Below are positions 45,631 to 54,684 of a stretch of DNA of 64,000 nt, one piece after another; positions within the stretch are counted from its first letter, which is position 1, and every line of letters begins with the position of its first letter. The DNA is from Rheinheimera oceanensis (GTDB lineage: Bacteria; Pseudomonadota; Gammaproteobacteria; Enterobacterales; Alteromonadaceae), in the NCBI RefSeq assembly GCF_018831085.1, contig NZ_JAGPNM010000005.1, forward strand, positions 297,879 to 361,878, given 5' to 3'. A program made the translations under genes and the position numbers. Under the pieces are notes generated by a model, which worked only from the letters and a program-made list of their open reading frames with translations, was not told the DNA's origin and did no database searches.

Positions 45631-46377
45631 TCAGCGTTTTACACAGGCAAATAAGGCATTGCCGGAGGTGTTGTCCCACGGTGATATTTTATCGTAGTCG
45701 TGCGCTAATATATGTACCTCAAAGTAAGGTAACAGTAGCGCCTGCAGTTCGGCAAAGTTGATAGCAACCATAGGGTGCTCATCCTGCCATAGCTGAGTAT
45801 TGCCAGCGCTGGTTCGGGCAATACGTAACTTAAGCGCTTGTTGCTCACCACTGCCGCTGTAGTGCCACAACGATTCAAACTCAAAGTGGCTGTTGTCGTA
45901 GGTGGTGCTGTGACGTACGGCGCTGTGGTTACAAATTTTATCTTTATCTACTGCATTAAAACAAAACATTCCGTTTGGGTTCAGCGCGGCATAGACACTG
46001 GCAATACACTGCTTTAGCTGGTTAATGCTGGCATTATAATGAATGGAATATAAAAAGCAGCTGATAAGGTCAACCGGCCTATCCAGCGTAAAATTACACA
46101 TATTTTGCAGCATAAAATGGGCTTGCGGGCAGCGCACCTTTGCTAAATCCAGCATGGGTTGGTTTAAATCCAGCCCGCTGCTGTGGTAGCCGTAATTGAT
46201 AAAGTGGTGGATATGCGGCCCGGTGCCACAGGCTAAATCGAGATGGGCTTTACCACCGTTACCCAGTAACTGGTGCAGCCGGTGTACGGTGTTACTTTGC
46301 GCCGGGTAGTTGATATCGCAACACATTAAATCATAGTAGCCGGATAAATCGGTGTATAACGCATTAGACGACATCAT
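45631..46377 (-). CDS. Class I SAM-dependent methyltransferase
   Basis: 248 aa from the ATG-ATG at 46377/46374; a TTG seven codons earlier is also possible and no start has a strong ribosome site. SAM motif I is 'KAHLDLACGTGPHIHHFINYG', motif II 'SSGLDLNQPMLDLAK', then 'DLISCFLYSIHY' and 'LNPNGMFCFNAV'. This is a Methyltransf_25/11 type small-molecule or protein methylase; substrate unknown. It stands alone between two minus-strand units. Confidence 0.82.
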   Translation of the reverse strand: MMSSNALYTDLSGYYDLMCCDINYPAQSNTVHRLHQLLGNGGKAHLDLACGTGPHIHHFINYGYHSSGLDLNQPMLDLAKVRCPQAHFMLQNMCNFTLDRPVDLISCFLYSIHYNASINQLKQCIASVYAALNPNGMFCFNAVDKDKICNHSAVRHSTTYDNSHFEFESLWHYSGSGEQQALKLRIARTSAGNTQLWQDEHPMVAINFAELQALLLPYFEVHILAHDYDKISPWDNTSGNALFACVKR

Positions 46378-46467
46378 GGCTGCATACTGCCCGCGCAAAA
46401 TTAAGGTGGCGCATTTTATAGCAGTTAAGCTGCTTTGCGAAGCAGGAACCGTTTATCTGATGAGTAA

Positions 46468-46509
46468 AGTAGACCCAGCCCCGCTAAGAGCGGGGCTGGG
46501 TCTACTTTT
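46468..46509. terminator. Strong terminator downstream of rnk
   Basis: Perfect 18-bp stem (46468-46485 with 46489-46506), only a 3-nt AAG loop, followed by TTTT on the plus strand and TTTACT on the minus strand. It starts at the stop codon of rnk and terminates that operon. Confidence 0.85.
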
Positions 46510-46910
46510 CAGCGGTGGTAAGCGCCTTCGCGCTCTGGCTGATACAGCACTTCGTCTACTGTGATCGTTGACATATCGCCACCTGGCAGTGGCCAGCTAA
46601 TACTATCGCCCACGCGCAGGCCCAGCAAGGCACTGCCTACCGGCGCCAGTATTGAAATGGTACCGCTTTGGGCGGCGTCTTTTGGGTATACCAGTGTTAA
46701 ACTGCTGCTTTTACCATCAGCAAAGCTAAAACGCACTGTAGAATTCATGCTTACCACATTGTCAGGCAATTGTTGCGGCGCAACCAGATTGGCGCGTTCC
46801 AGTTCCTGACGTAGCGTGTTGCTGCCAATAGTATCTGCAGGCAGGCTATTAAGCAGCTGGTCAAGCCGGTCAAAGTCGGTTGTAGATACGATGATATCGG
46901 GTGTTTTCAT
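46509..46910 (-). CDS. rnk: Nucleoside diphosphate kinase regulator Rnk
   Basis: 133 aa. N-terminal coiled coil ('LDQLLNSLPADTIGSNTLRQELERANLV') and C-terminal GreA/GreB-type FKBP-like domain ending 'ISILAPVGSALLGLRVGDSISWPLPGG'. Rnk binds RNA polymerase near the secondary channel without cleavage-factor activity and affects Ndk levels. Its ATG shares an A with the stop of the upstream gene (TAATG), with GGAG upstream, so it is translationally coupled to a second Rnk-like gene. Confidence 0.9.
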   Translation of the reverse strand: MKTPDIIVSTTDFDRLDQLLNSLPADTIGSNTLRQELERANLVAPQQLPDNVVSMNSTVRFSFADGKSSSLTLVYPKDAAQSGTISILAPVGSALLGLRVGDSISWPLPGGDMSTITVDEVLYQPEREGAYHR

Positions 46911-47320
46911 TAAGATCTCCTTGGTTGACGGTGTATTACGTTTAGCACTGTCAGCACGCGAAAATGCAGGCGCTGGCGCAGTACGGTTAGCTCAATATCT
47001 GCATCGGGAGCTTTGCCAGCCAGCGCAGCCCCCAGCGGTGAAACAATAGAAATACGCCCCCGGCGATAACAGGCCTGTGCCGGATAAACCACTTGTAACC
47101 AGCCACGTTCATGGGTGTCGGTATTGTGCAGCTCCACTGAGCTGCCAGGCCGGATACAGCTGGTATTACTGCTAAGGCGGTGCCGGGCCGTATCGTCGGC
47201 AATAAAATGTACAATGTTTGCCAGCTGCAAGGCATTAAGTGGTAACAGTTGCTGGCAGGCCAGAGCTGCAATAGCCTGGCTAACGGCGCCATAAGGCCGT
47301 TTGGGATAACAGAAAAACAT
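46910..47320 (-). CDS. GreA/GreB C-terminal domain protein, divergent Rnk paralogue
   Basis: 136 aa. The end 'ERGWLQVVYPAQACYRRGRISIVSPLGAALAGKAPDADIEL' aligns with the GreA/GreB C-terminal domain of the following rnk gene, and the N-terminal half is shorter and Ala/Leu-rich without a clear coiled coil. Presumably it too binds RNA polymerase. GGAG precedes the ATG. A tandem of normal and degenerate Rnk-like proteins in one operon suggests a duplicated regulator with altered specificity. Confidence 0.78.
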   Translation of the reverse strand: MFFCYPKRPYGAVSQAIAALACQQLLPLNALQLANIVHFIADDTARHRLSSNTSCIRPGSSVELHNTDTHERGWLQVVYPAQACYRRGRISIVSPLGAALAGKAPDADIELTVLRQRLHFRVLTVLNVIHRQPRRS

Positions 47321-47677
47321 CGAAGCTCCGGATCAGAGAAGCAAAAATGACATTAAGGGTTTAAGCAGAAAAAGTGTTCAGCCGGCTTTGCGCAGGGCAA
47401 AACCGGCCCAGGAATGGAAGGCGATAGCGGTATTGTATGGCCGTAGCACGCATGGCGTGTTAGCGGTAAAACATTCGAGGCTTTGCATGGCGATACCATA
47501 GTGGATTTGGGGCTAAAGTTCAATCGGGATGCTGTACAACTTTAGGTAAACAACTAGCAGAATAATTTAAAATAAGTAAGAGATTTATTTTGTTTATTGT
47601 TAAATAAAGGTGTTTATTTGCCTGAATAAAACTATTAAAGTATGCGCCAGTATTTAACATTAAATAACGGAGTATAA
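47321..47677. other. Intergenic region between rnk-like and ompA-like genes
   Basis: 357 bp with divergent promoters. It holds a hairpin at 47381-47407 (GCCGG-TTTGC arms, 10 of 11 paired) and an AT-rich stretch at 47545-47660 where the OmpA lipoprotein promoter should lie. No small ORF with a ribosome site and no RNA family were recognised. Confidence 0.5.
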
Positions 47678-48211
47678 ATGTTGCGCATGTTATCGCTTTC
47701 CGTCGCAGTTATTGCGGCGCTAATATCAACCGGTTGTGTCAGCACGTCAAACAACTCCACCGCAAGTTCTGCGGCGGTAAATGCGGAAACGGCCAAGCCA
47801 CAAACACTGTTTGCTGCCCGGCTGCAACCTGCGGCGGGTGTAACCACCGCAGAGTTGGCTGATAATGCTGTTAAAGTGTCTTTTCCCGGTATTACGGCGT
47901 TTTCGCATGATGGCGCCAGTATCAGCAATGAATTACAGCGACAGTTAAGCGCAGTAGTAGAATCACTAAAAGGTATAACCTATCAAAATGTTACCGTGCT
48001 TGGGCATACAGATAGCTCCGGCCAGTTAGCGTACAACAACAAATTATCGCAGCAGCGGGCAGAGCAGGTTATGGCTTTTTTACAGCAGCAGGGATTAGCA
48101 GCTGAGCAGCTGCTGGCTCAGGGCCGTGGGCCGTCAGAGCCGATTGCGGATAACAAAACAGCGCAGGGCAGAGCAGCAAACCGCCGGGTAGAAATTGTCG
48201 TAGCGTTTTAA
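47678..48211 (+). CDS. OmpA-family lipoprotein
   Basis: 177 aa. Lipobox ISTGC (Cys20), a low-complexity Ala/Ser linker, and a C-terminal OmpA peptidoglycan-binding domain (about 90-177) with 'VTVLGHTDSSGQLAYNNKLSQQRAEQVMAFLQQQG' and 'GRAANRRVEIVV'. It is anchored in the outer membrane and holds the cell wall, as Pal and YiaD do. GGAG ribosome site. The gene is monocistronic. Confidence 0.92.
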   Translation: MLRMLSLSVAVIAALISTGCVSTSNNSTASSAAVNAETAKPQTLFAARLQPAAGVTTAELADNAVKVSFPGITAFSHDGASISNELQRQLSAVVESLKGITYQNVTVLGHTDSSGQLAYNNKLSQQRAEQVMAFLQQQGLAAEQLLAQGRGPSEPIADNKTAQGRAANRRVEIVVAF

Positions 48212-48279
48212 TAATTACTTTTAAGCATAAAGCATAATGGCTGCCTGCGGGTGGCCGTTGTTATTTATGCTTAGGCGGC

Positions 48280-48690
48280 TTAGTTAGTTAACATCCAGCC
48301 GTTTTCTGTCATGCGTAATGTCAGGGTTTGTTGTTTTACCTGATATTTGTCACCGGCTTTAAAATCGCCATATTGTAGCTTTAACATACCGGCAGACATG
48401 CCGGTAACCATTTTTTCCAGCGGGTTGCCGGGCTGTTCAGTCTGCTCGTTCATAAAAGCAGCAAAAGACTTTTTAAACGCAATAGTGTAAGCCACCTCGG
48501 CGGTGTAATGGTTGTCACTGTCAGACCAGCCATTAAGTTTCTTTACATCGTTAATATCCATTAAACCGGCATACTTGGCATCATATTGCTGTTGTAGCAG
48601 TTGTTTTAGTTTAGTGTCACCCGGGGTGTCAGAGCAGGCAGTTAATGCAACCGCCAACAGGATGGCAGTAAGGCTACTGATAATTTTCAT
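48280..48690 (-). CDS. Putative lipoprotein, unknown function
   Basis: 136 aa from ATG 48690; a GTG two codons earlier is possible. Lipobox LTAC (Cys19). The mature part has 'DTKLKQLLQQQYDAKYAGLMDINDVKKLNGWSDSDNHYTAEVAYTIAFKKSF' followed by strands ending 'LTLRMTENGWML'. The layout is a small alpha/beta domain like other periplasmic stress lipoproteins, but no named family is recognised. It is convergent with the OmpA lipoprotein gene. Confidence 0.78.
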   Translation of the reverse strand: MKIISSLTAILLAVALTACSDTPGDTKLKQLLQQQYDAKYAGLMDINDVKKLNGWSDSDNHYTAEVAYTIAFKKSFAAFMNEQTEQPGNPLEKMVTGMSAGMLKLQYGDFKAGDKYQVKQQTLTLRMTENGWMLTN

Positions 48691-48796
48691 AATCACTCTT
48701 TAAGCTAAAAATAAGTGTAGTGATTATGATATAAAACGCCACACTGCGGCTAGTGGCTGCTGCTTATATTAGCAGTGGCCGTGAGCCAGTGTTGTA

Positions 48797-49630
48797 TTAA
48801 TGCTCTGTAAAGCGCTCAGTTTTAATGTTGTTTCGGTAAATAGTGGTAAAAGTGTTGCTGTCGATCGTTGTCCACTTATCACTGACATGATCCAGCGGTT
48901 CTGATACCACTATAGTGCTACCAGAGGGAATTTGCGGTTTTGAGTCGTCAAACTCTTCCAGGCAGCTTGCGTCTGTTGATACGAACTGTGTCATGGGGGC
49001 TTCGTTATGTGAATAGCGCACAGTGTAAAGTTTATGGCCGTCAGAGATGGCACAAGACAGGTTAAGCACTCCTTTTTTATCAATCTGCTTTAACGTTTGC
49101 AGTACTTCAGCCACCATTTTTTGCATTGCTGCTTTGGGATTTTCCTGTAAACCATAAGTGAGAGCCAGTAAAAAGAACGTTTCGCTGTCGGTTGTGCCCA
49201 GTAAGTGCGGATACAACTTTGGCGCAATTTTTAGCTGTAACTGGCGGCGTAACTTAGGAAAGTTGCTGACATGGCCATTATGCTGAAATAGCCAGTTTTT
49301 ATAACTGAACGGATGGCAATTGGTCCGCTGAATATCGCCTGTGGTCGTTGCCCTGATATGCGCCATAAAGGTATGAGATTTAACCTGGTGACATAAATTG
49401 TTCAGGTTGGTGTTGTGCCAGGCGGGTAAATCATCTTTGAACAGGCCGGGGTTGGCACGTTTGTCGTACCAGCCAATGCCAAAGCCATCACCATTAGTGC
49501 TTAGCAACTGGCCGCTGTTAGTGTAATTCATTTGGCTATGCCGGCTTTGTACTACCAGCGAATGGTCGGGTTTGGTAACCAGAGTATCCAGATATATTGG
49601 TTTGCCGGTATAGGCTATCCATCGGCACAT
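48797..49630 (-). CDS. Class II glutamine amidotransferase (YafJ-like)
   Basis: 277 aa beginning Met-Cys-Arg, so Cys2 becomes the N-terminal nucleophile. Ntn-hydrolase motifs: 'NGDGFGIGWYD', 'HIRATTTGDIQRTNCHPF' and 'LFQHNGHVSNF'. It releases ammonia from glutamine or hydrolyses gamma-glutamyl bonds. GAGGT precedes the ATG. It overlaps the RimK-like ligase gene by 16 nt, so the two proteins probably act together on glutamate or glutamine peptides. Confidence 0.9.
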   Translation of the reverse strand: MCRWIAYTGKPIYLDTLVTKPDHSLVVQSRHSQMNYTNSGQLLSTNGDGFGIGWYDKRANPGLFKDDLPAWHNTNLNNLCHQVKSHTFMAHIRATTTGDIQRTNCHPFSYKNWLFQHNGHVSNFPKLRRQLQLKIAPKLYPHLLGTTDSETFFLLALTYGLQENPKAAMQKMVAEVLQTLKQIDKKGVLNLSCAISDGHKLYTVRYSHNEAPMTQFVSTDASCLEEFDDSKPQIPSGSTIVVSEPLDHVSDKWTTIDSNTFTTIYRNNIKTERFTEH

Positions 49631-50568
49631 AAGATACCTCTTTGTAATTCAAGTACCTTGGCGCTGGGGTAACGGTTTTCATAGAAACGATGCACCTGTG
49701 ATACAGCAAAATCAATAATGGCATCGGCAATGTTAACTCCGGTTACTTTTTCTATACCCTGATCGCCGGTAAAGTCGGGTGAAACATTGATCTCCAGCAG
49801 CATCGGGCCATCATTAGAACGGACAAAATCCACTCCGGAAACGTTGATACCAATAGATGCTGTGGCAGATAACACCATCTGCTCTTCAGCTGTTGTTAGC
49901 TGATAAGGTTCAGAGCAGCCACCCAGCGCAACATTCGATCTGAAATCGCCATCCTGTGAGCGGCGGCACATGCCGGCTACCACTTTACCACCCACCACAA
50001 AAGCTCTGATGTCAGTGCCGGCAGCTTCTGCAACAAAGCGCTGGATAATATAAGACGCGCCTAACTGGCTGAACGTTCTGACGATGTTATCCATTTCTTT
50101 TAAGCTGTGTACCAGAAAAATGCCGGTACCTTCGGTACTTTCAATCAGTTTAATAATCATTGGCAAACCGATAACGTTTGCCAATTGCCGGAACCCCTGT
50201 GGTGTATAGGCAATACCGGTAGCGGGAAAGGGCAAGCCTCTGGCCAGCAGATACTGCAAACACTTTAATTTGTCGCGCCCCAGCCGTAGTGCTGCCGGTG
50301 ATTCACTGACATAGGTCTGGCTGCAGATAAATTGCTGTAATACGTTGGTGCCATAGTCAGTAAAGTTAACGTTTAAGCGAGGAATAATAGCGTCAAAAGT
50401 TTTGGTAATGTCTTTGTCGCGCCAGTAAATGGAAGGTTTGTCGGTCGTTAGCACCATACTGATATCGCGGATGTTATATAGCTGTGCAGTATGGCCTTTG
50501 GCCCGGGCCGCCTCCAGCAACCGGTGATCATCTTTCTCCTGATCGGTCGATAAAATACAAATATTCAC
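49615..50568 (-). CDS. RimK-family ATP-grasp alpha-L-glutamate ligase
   Basis: 317 aa from GTG 50568. ATP-grasp domain with 'LPMIIKLIESTEGTGIFLV' (nucleotide-binding lysine and loop), 'YIIQRFVAEAAGTDIRAFVVGGKVVAGMCRR' and the metal-binding 'MLLEINVSPDF'. RimK adds glutamates to proteins or makes glutamate peptides. It is co-transcribed with a class II amidotransferase and divergent from an N-acetylglutaminylglutamine amidotransferase gene. It may therefore form a Glu/Gln dipeptide precursor rather than modify ribosomal protein S6; that link is inferred. Confidence 0.88.
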   Translation of the reverse strand: MNICILSTDQEKDDHRLLEAARAKGHTAQLYNIRDISMVLTTDKPSIYWRDKDITKTFDAIIPRLNVNFTDYGTNVLQQFICSQTYVSESPAALRLGRDKLKCLQYLLARGLPFPATGIAYTPQGFRQLANVIGLPMIIKLIESTEGTGIFLVHSLKEMDNIVRTFSQLGASYIIQRFVAEAAGTDIRAFVVGGKVVAGMCRRSQDGDFRSNVALGGCSEPYQLTTAEEQMVLSATASIGINVSGVDFVRSNDGPMLLEINVSPDFTGDQGIEKVTGVNIADAIIDFAVSQVHRFYENRYPSAKVLELQRGILCADG

Positions 50569-50787
50569 GTCAACGATACCTTGGTAATTGTTGATTAAAA
50601 GTTAAGTGTAGCACAAGAAAACCGGCACATTGCCCGGTAAGGGCCGCCAATTAAGGCTACACTTAAAAAAGTCTGCATTGGGTTGGCTTAAAGGCAAAGC
50701 CTGATGATGCTGTCAGATAGCTGAAATTCAGCGCCGGCCGGGTTTGTTAAAACCTGCTGCCATAAGCAATAAATGCAGAGGGTGAGT

Positions 50788-52554
50788 ATGTGTGGAATAG
50801 CAGGAGAAATAAGTTTTCAGGGTAAGGCATCAACACATTATGTTGATGCAATGTTAGATGTGTTGGCTGTACGTGGGCCGGACGGCAGGGGGCTGGCAGC
50901 GCAGGGTAATGTTTGTTTTGGCCACCAGCGGCTTAGCGTTATTGATTTAACCGCAGCCGGGGCACAGCCAATGCATGATGCCCAGCTTGGCTTGACCATA
51001 GTATTTAACGGTTGTATTTATAACTATAAAGCCTTGCGCCACGAGTTGGAGCAACTGGGGCATCAGTTTTTTTCTACCAGCGATACCGAAGTTATTTTAA
51101 AAGCCTATGCCCAGTGGCAGGAGCACTGTATGGCGCGCTTTAATGGCATGTTTGTCTTTGCCATCTGGCACCGCGACAACAACAGTACCTTCTTTGCCCG
51201 CGACAGGCTGGGTATTAAACCCTTGTATTATCACCATAACGGTAACGGATTCTGGTTTTCATCTACCTTACCATCGTTGCTCAAATGCGCAGAAGTACCC
51301 CGCCAGCTTAACCCGTTGGGCGTACATCAATATATGTCATTCCGGGCAATTGTTGGTACTGATACCTTGTTTAGCGGTGTGCATAAGCTGCAGCCGGGGC
51401 ATTGGTTAAAAGTTAGCGCGCGGGGGGATATACAGCAGGGCCGTTACTGGCAATTGCATGCAACAACAGACGATAACCAGCGTAGTGAGCAGGATTGGCA
51501 ACAGGCATTGAAAGAGGCTTTATTTAACAGTGCCAGGCGCCGGCTGGAAGCCGATGTACCGGTGGGGGTGCTGTTATCCGGAGGGCTGGACTCGTCGTTA
51601 CTGGTTGGTATGCTTAGCGAGTTGGGGCAAAAGCAGTTGCATACCTTTTCTATTGGTTTTGACAATGTGGCAGAAGAAGAGGGCAATGAATTTAAGTACT
51701 CAGATATTATTGCCAGCCACTACGATACCCGGCACCATAAAATTTACGCCAGGCATACTACCTTGCTTAACTATTTGCGCCCCTGCATTGAGGCGATGTC
51801 AGAGCCGATGGTAAGCCATGATGTAATTGGCTTTTATTTGCTGGCGCAAGCGGTAAGCCAGCACATTAAGGTGGTGCAAAGTGGGCAGGGGGCTGATGAG
51901 GTATTTGCCGGTTATCACTGGTATCCGCCAATGACAGAAGCCACTGACAGCAATGCGGCACAGTGCTACGCCGATGCATATTTTTCCTGGGACGAGACGC
52001 AGTTAACACAAGTGCTGGCACCTGAATATTGCCAGCGTAACTATTCACTCAGCTATATTCAGCAGTATTTTGCCGGTTGTGATGCGCAGTTGCCGGTAGA
52101 TAAAGCGCTGCTTCTGGATACCACCGCTATGCTGGTAGATGATCCGCTGAAACGGGTAGATAACATGACCATGGCATTTGGCCTGGAAGCACGGGTGCCG
52201 TTTTTGGATCATGAATTAGTCGAGCTGGCGTTTCAAATGCCGCACCGGCTGAAATTGCGTGACGGTGGGAAATATTTGCTAAAACAGGTAGCCCGGGAAA
52301 TTATTCCGGCTGATGTTATTGACCGGCCCAAAGGTTATTTTCCGGTGCCGGCGCTGCGTAAAATGCAAGGTGAATATCTGCAACTGGCTAAAGAGATATT
52401 CAGCCAGCCGGTAGCGCGCCGGCGCCGGTTGTTTAATATGGATTACATTGACACCATGTTGGCAAAGCCTGAACAGTTCAGTGGCCGGTTTGGTTCAAAG
52501 TTGTGGCAGGTTACGTTATTAGAAATGTGGCTACAGCAGCATAATATTCAGTAA
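50788..52554 (+). CDS. N-acetylglutaminylglutamine amidotransferase (asparagine synthase family)
   Basis: 588 aa; the start is set at ATG 50788 so that Cys2 is N-terminal after Met removal, with AGGG upstream. N-terminal class II amidotransferase domain (MCGIAGEI, 'RGPDGRG', 'VFNGCIYNY') and C-terminal synthetase domain with the pyrophosphatase loop LSGGLDSS. The segment 'MSEPMVSHDVIGFYLLAQAV' and 'VVQSGQGADEVFAGYHWYP' matches Pseudomonas/Sinorhizobium AsnO-type enzymes that amidate the osmolyte dipeptide N-acetylglutaminylglutamine rather than AsnB. The usual partner synthetase Ngg is not in the window. Confidence 0.87.
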   Translation: MCGIAGEISFQGKASTHYVDAMLDVLAVRGPDGRGLAAQGNVCFGHQRLSVIDLTAAGAQPMHDAQLGLTIVFNGCIYNYKALRHELEQLGHQFFSTSDTEVILKAYAQWQEHCMARFNGMFVFAIWHRDNNSTFFARDRLGIKPLYYHHNGNGFWFSSTLPSLLKCAEVPRQLNPLGVHQYMSFRAIVGTDTLFSGVHKLQPGHWLKVSARGDIQQGRYWQLHATTDDNQRSEQDWQQALKEALFNSARRRLEADVPVGVLLSGGLDSSLLVGMLSELGQKQLHTFSIGFDNVAEEEGNEFKYSDIIASHYDTRHHKIYARHTTLLNYLRPCIEAMSEPMVSHDVIGFYLLAQAVSQHIKVVQSGQGADEVFAGYHWYPPMTEATDSNAAQCYADAYFSWDETQLTQVLAPEYCQRNYSLSYIQQYFAGCDAQLPVDKALLLDTTAMLVDDPLKRVDNMTMAFGLEARVPFLDHELVELAFQMPHRLKLRDGGKYLLKQVAREIIPADVIDRPKGYFPVPALRKMQGEYLQLAKEIFSQPVARRRRLFNMDYIDTMLAKPEQFSGRFGSKLWQVTLLEMWLQQHNIQ

Positions 52555-52564
52555 GCTGATAGCA

Positions 52565-52597
52565 AAGCCCCGCTGGCGTTAACCGCTGGCGGGGCTT
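52565..52597 (+). terminator. Terminator after the amidotransferase gene
   Basis: 9-bp stem AAGCCCCGC / GCGGGGCTT starting 11 bp after the stop. The T run is short, so strength is moderate. Confidence 0.65.
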
Positions 52598-52620
52598 ATA
52601 AAGGCAGTTAAATTACCATT

Positions 52621-53073
52621 TTAATGACGCGTTGCCTTTTTCAAAGCACGCATTTCATCATGACATTCCTGCATGGTTGCCATAGATTGCAATAGCGCTG
52701 CTTCAAACTGTGGAGGCTGATTTTCTTTCAGCGCAGCTCTGATTTCTTCGAGAGTTTTATCTTCAACTTCTTCCAGCTGGCTGATATAGGTGTGATCTTT
52801 GTCAGACGACATAGCACCAATAACTTTGGTATACACTTTGCGGGCTTCAACTGAAAAGGCTGAACCTTCTTCGCGCTTGCCATCTTCCTGCACGGCAAAT
52901 GGCTGTAAGCGTTCTTTTACCATACGGCGCGCATTTAGCATGCGATCAAAAAACTGAGCCAGGTGCTGATCTTTAACTTTTTCTTTCGCATCGCCGTAAA
53001 ACTCAATGCCGCTGTTAAGTACCTGAATAATATCAGATACATGCTTCATTTCTGGTGTGTTTAACTGTGCCAT
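52621..53073 (-). CDS. DUF2383 / PA2169-type four-helix-bundle protein
   Basis: 150 aa, entirely helical and rich in charged residues: 'VSDIIQVLNSGIEFYGDAKEKVKDQHLAQFFDRMLNARR' and a C-terminal 'QSMATMQECHDEMRALK'. The composition and helix spacing fit the ferritin-like DUF2383 group, seen mostly as stress or stationary-phase proteins of unknown function. No di-iron ExxH pair is evident. AGGAGA ribosome site. Confidence 0.75.
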   Translation of the reverse strand: MAQLNTPEMKHVSDIIQVLNSGIEFYGDAKEKVKDQHLAQFFDRMLNARRMVKERLQPFAVQEDGKREEGSAFSVEARKVYTKVIGAMSSDKDHTYISQLEEVEDKTLEEIRAALKENQPPQFEAALLQSMATMQECHDEMRALKKATRH

Positions 53074-53432
53074 AGTTAGGTTCTCCTTAATTGAGTGAAA
53101 ACTTCAGCGGTAACCAGTATTGGTCAACCGGTGGTGAACGTGTCCAGGCAGCAGGACAATAATGCAGGTGCAGTATATGGGCCAGCCTGAAAAACAGGCC
53201 CAAAATGACGGGGTTGTGTCATCTAGTTTGCTGATTAATATGGCTTTATTTTAATGTTTGCCGTGTGTGGAAAGCTGGCAGTTAACGCCAGGCCCTAACT
53301 GCCAGCAGCATTAATTTCCTATTTTAGTTAACAAACAGGTAATTTTTACCTCCAGGTTGCCTGCACTTTACTATTGGGCTAAGGTGCCGCTCAGGTTACC
53401 ACTGCCGGTGAACAAAAGATAAAGAGGTCGTT
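53074..53432. other. Intergenic region with hairpins, no gene seen
   Basis: 359 bp between divergent genes. It contains a small GCCTG-AAAAA-CAGGC hairpin near 53194-53208 and a 10-bp perfect stem CTGGCAGTTA / TAACTGCCAG at 53275-53305. An AT-rich block at 53230-53255 may hold a promoter. No ORF with a ribosome site was found. Confidence 0.5.
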
Positions 53433-54485
53433 ATGCAATATGCCGTTTTGGGTAGCAGCAAGCTTAAGATATCACGGGTGTGTTTAGGCAGTATGACCTG
53501 GGGTTGTCAGAACAACCAGACCGATGCTGACGAGCAGATTAACTACGCGCTGGCGCAGGGCGTTAATTTTATTGATACCGCTGAAATGTATGCCATTCCT
53601 CCTTCGGCTGACACTTATGGCAGCACTGAGCGTATTATTGGCAACTGGCTTAGCCGTAACCGCAGTAAGCGCAATGATATTGTGCTGGCAAGTAAAATGG
53701 CAGGCAATGGCCTGGCACACGTGCGCGGTGGCAGTGATATGACACCGGCTACTTTACTGCAAGCAGTAGATGCATCACTGCAGCGTTTACAAACCGACTA
53801 TATAGATTTATATCAGTTGCACTGGCCTAACCGGGTGTCGCCACATTTCGGTAAACATGCGGTTGGCCGCATTGGTTTTTCTGCCGTTAACGGCGGGCAA
53901 CACACTGAGCAGATGCTGGGTTTGCTACAGGCACTGGATAGCTGTGTCAAGGCGGGCAAAATCCGCTTTTGTGGTTTATCAAACGAAACGCCCTGGGGGA
54001 TTAGCCAGTATTTGCAGTTAAGCACGCAGCATAATTTACCCCGCATGGTATCTATACAGAATGAATTTAGCCCGTTGCATACCAAAGACTGGCCCTATTT
54101 GATTGAGCAGTGTGTACACGAAAATATCGCCTATCTGCCCTGGTCGCCACTGGCCGGTGGCGCAATAAGCGGTAAGTATCTTAATGGTGCCCGTCCGTCC
54201 GGCACACGCTGGAGTATGTTGCAGCGCAACGGCTTATTTCGTGATACGCCGCAGTCAAACAGTGCTATTGCTGCGTTTACGGCACTGGCACACAGCCACA
54301 GTATATCGGCACCAGCGCTGGCACTGGCCTGGGTTAACCAGATAGATGGTGTGAGTTCTACCATTATTGGCGCTACCAGCATGGCTCAGCTGCAACAGAA
54401 TATAGCAGCATTTAAATTGCAGTTAACCGCTTCGGTATTAGATGATATAGCACTGTTTTTACAGCAATACCCGGCACCGTTTTAG
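53433..54485 (+). CDS. tas: NADP(H)-dependent aldo-keto reductase, Tas-like
   Basis: 350 aa TIM barrel. Catalytic tetrad Asp48, Tyr53, Lys88, His130, in 'VNFIDTAEMY', 'LASKMAG' and 'YQLHWPNR'. 'AEMYAIPPSADTYGSTERIIGNWL' and 'AGKIRFCGLSNETPWGISQYL' follow E. coli Tas (346 aa) closely. It reduces carbonyl compounds with NADPH; the substrate of Tas is not defined. AGAGG ribosome site. Confidence 0.87.
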   Translation: MQYAVLGSSKLKISRVCLGSMTWGCQNNQTDADEQINYALAQGVNFIDTAEMYAIPPSADTYGSTERIIGNWLSRNRSKRNDIVLASKMAGNGLAHVRGGSDMTPATLLQAVDASLQRLQTDYIDLYQLHWPNRVSPHFGKHAVGRIGFSAVNGGQHTEQMLGLLQALDSCVKAGKIRFCGLSNETPWGISQYLQLSTQHNLPRMVSIQNEFSPLHTKDWPYLIEQCVHENIAYLPWSPLAGGAISGKYLNGARPSGTRWSMLQRNGLFRDTPQSNSAIAAFTALAHSHSISAPALALAWVNQIDGVSSTIIGATSMAQLQQNIAAFKLQLTASVLDDIALFLQQYPAPF

Positions 54486-54684
54486 CACTGAGTTACCTTA
54501 AAAGGCCGCATTCCCAGCCGGGATATCAGCTTTAAGATGACAAACAAAAACAACGGCACGGAGCTTTGCTGACTGCTGTCGTAAATACCGCAGCCAGGCG
54601 GCAACCTGGCGCTTGGCAATGTTCCGCTAATGATGCTGTGGTATATACTGGCCGCCTTTTTTGCTAACCGCTTGCCGGAGAATT

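Noticed and set aside
47381..47520. Similarity between the rnk-ompA gap and the 13.8-kb repeat
   Set aside because: Only short shared strings (GGCGTGTT, GGTAAA) could be matched; too little to call a repeat copy.
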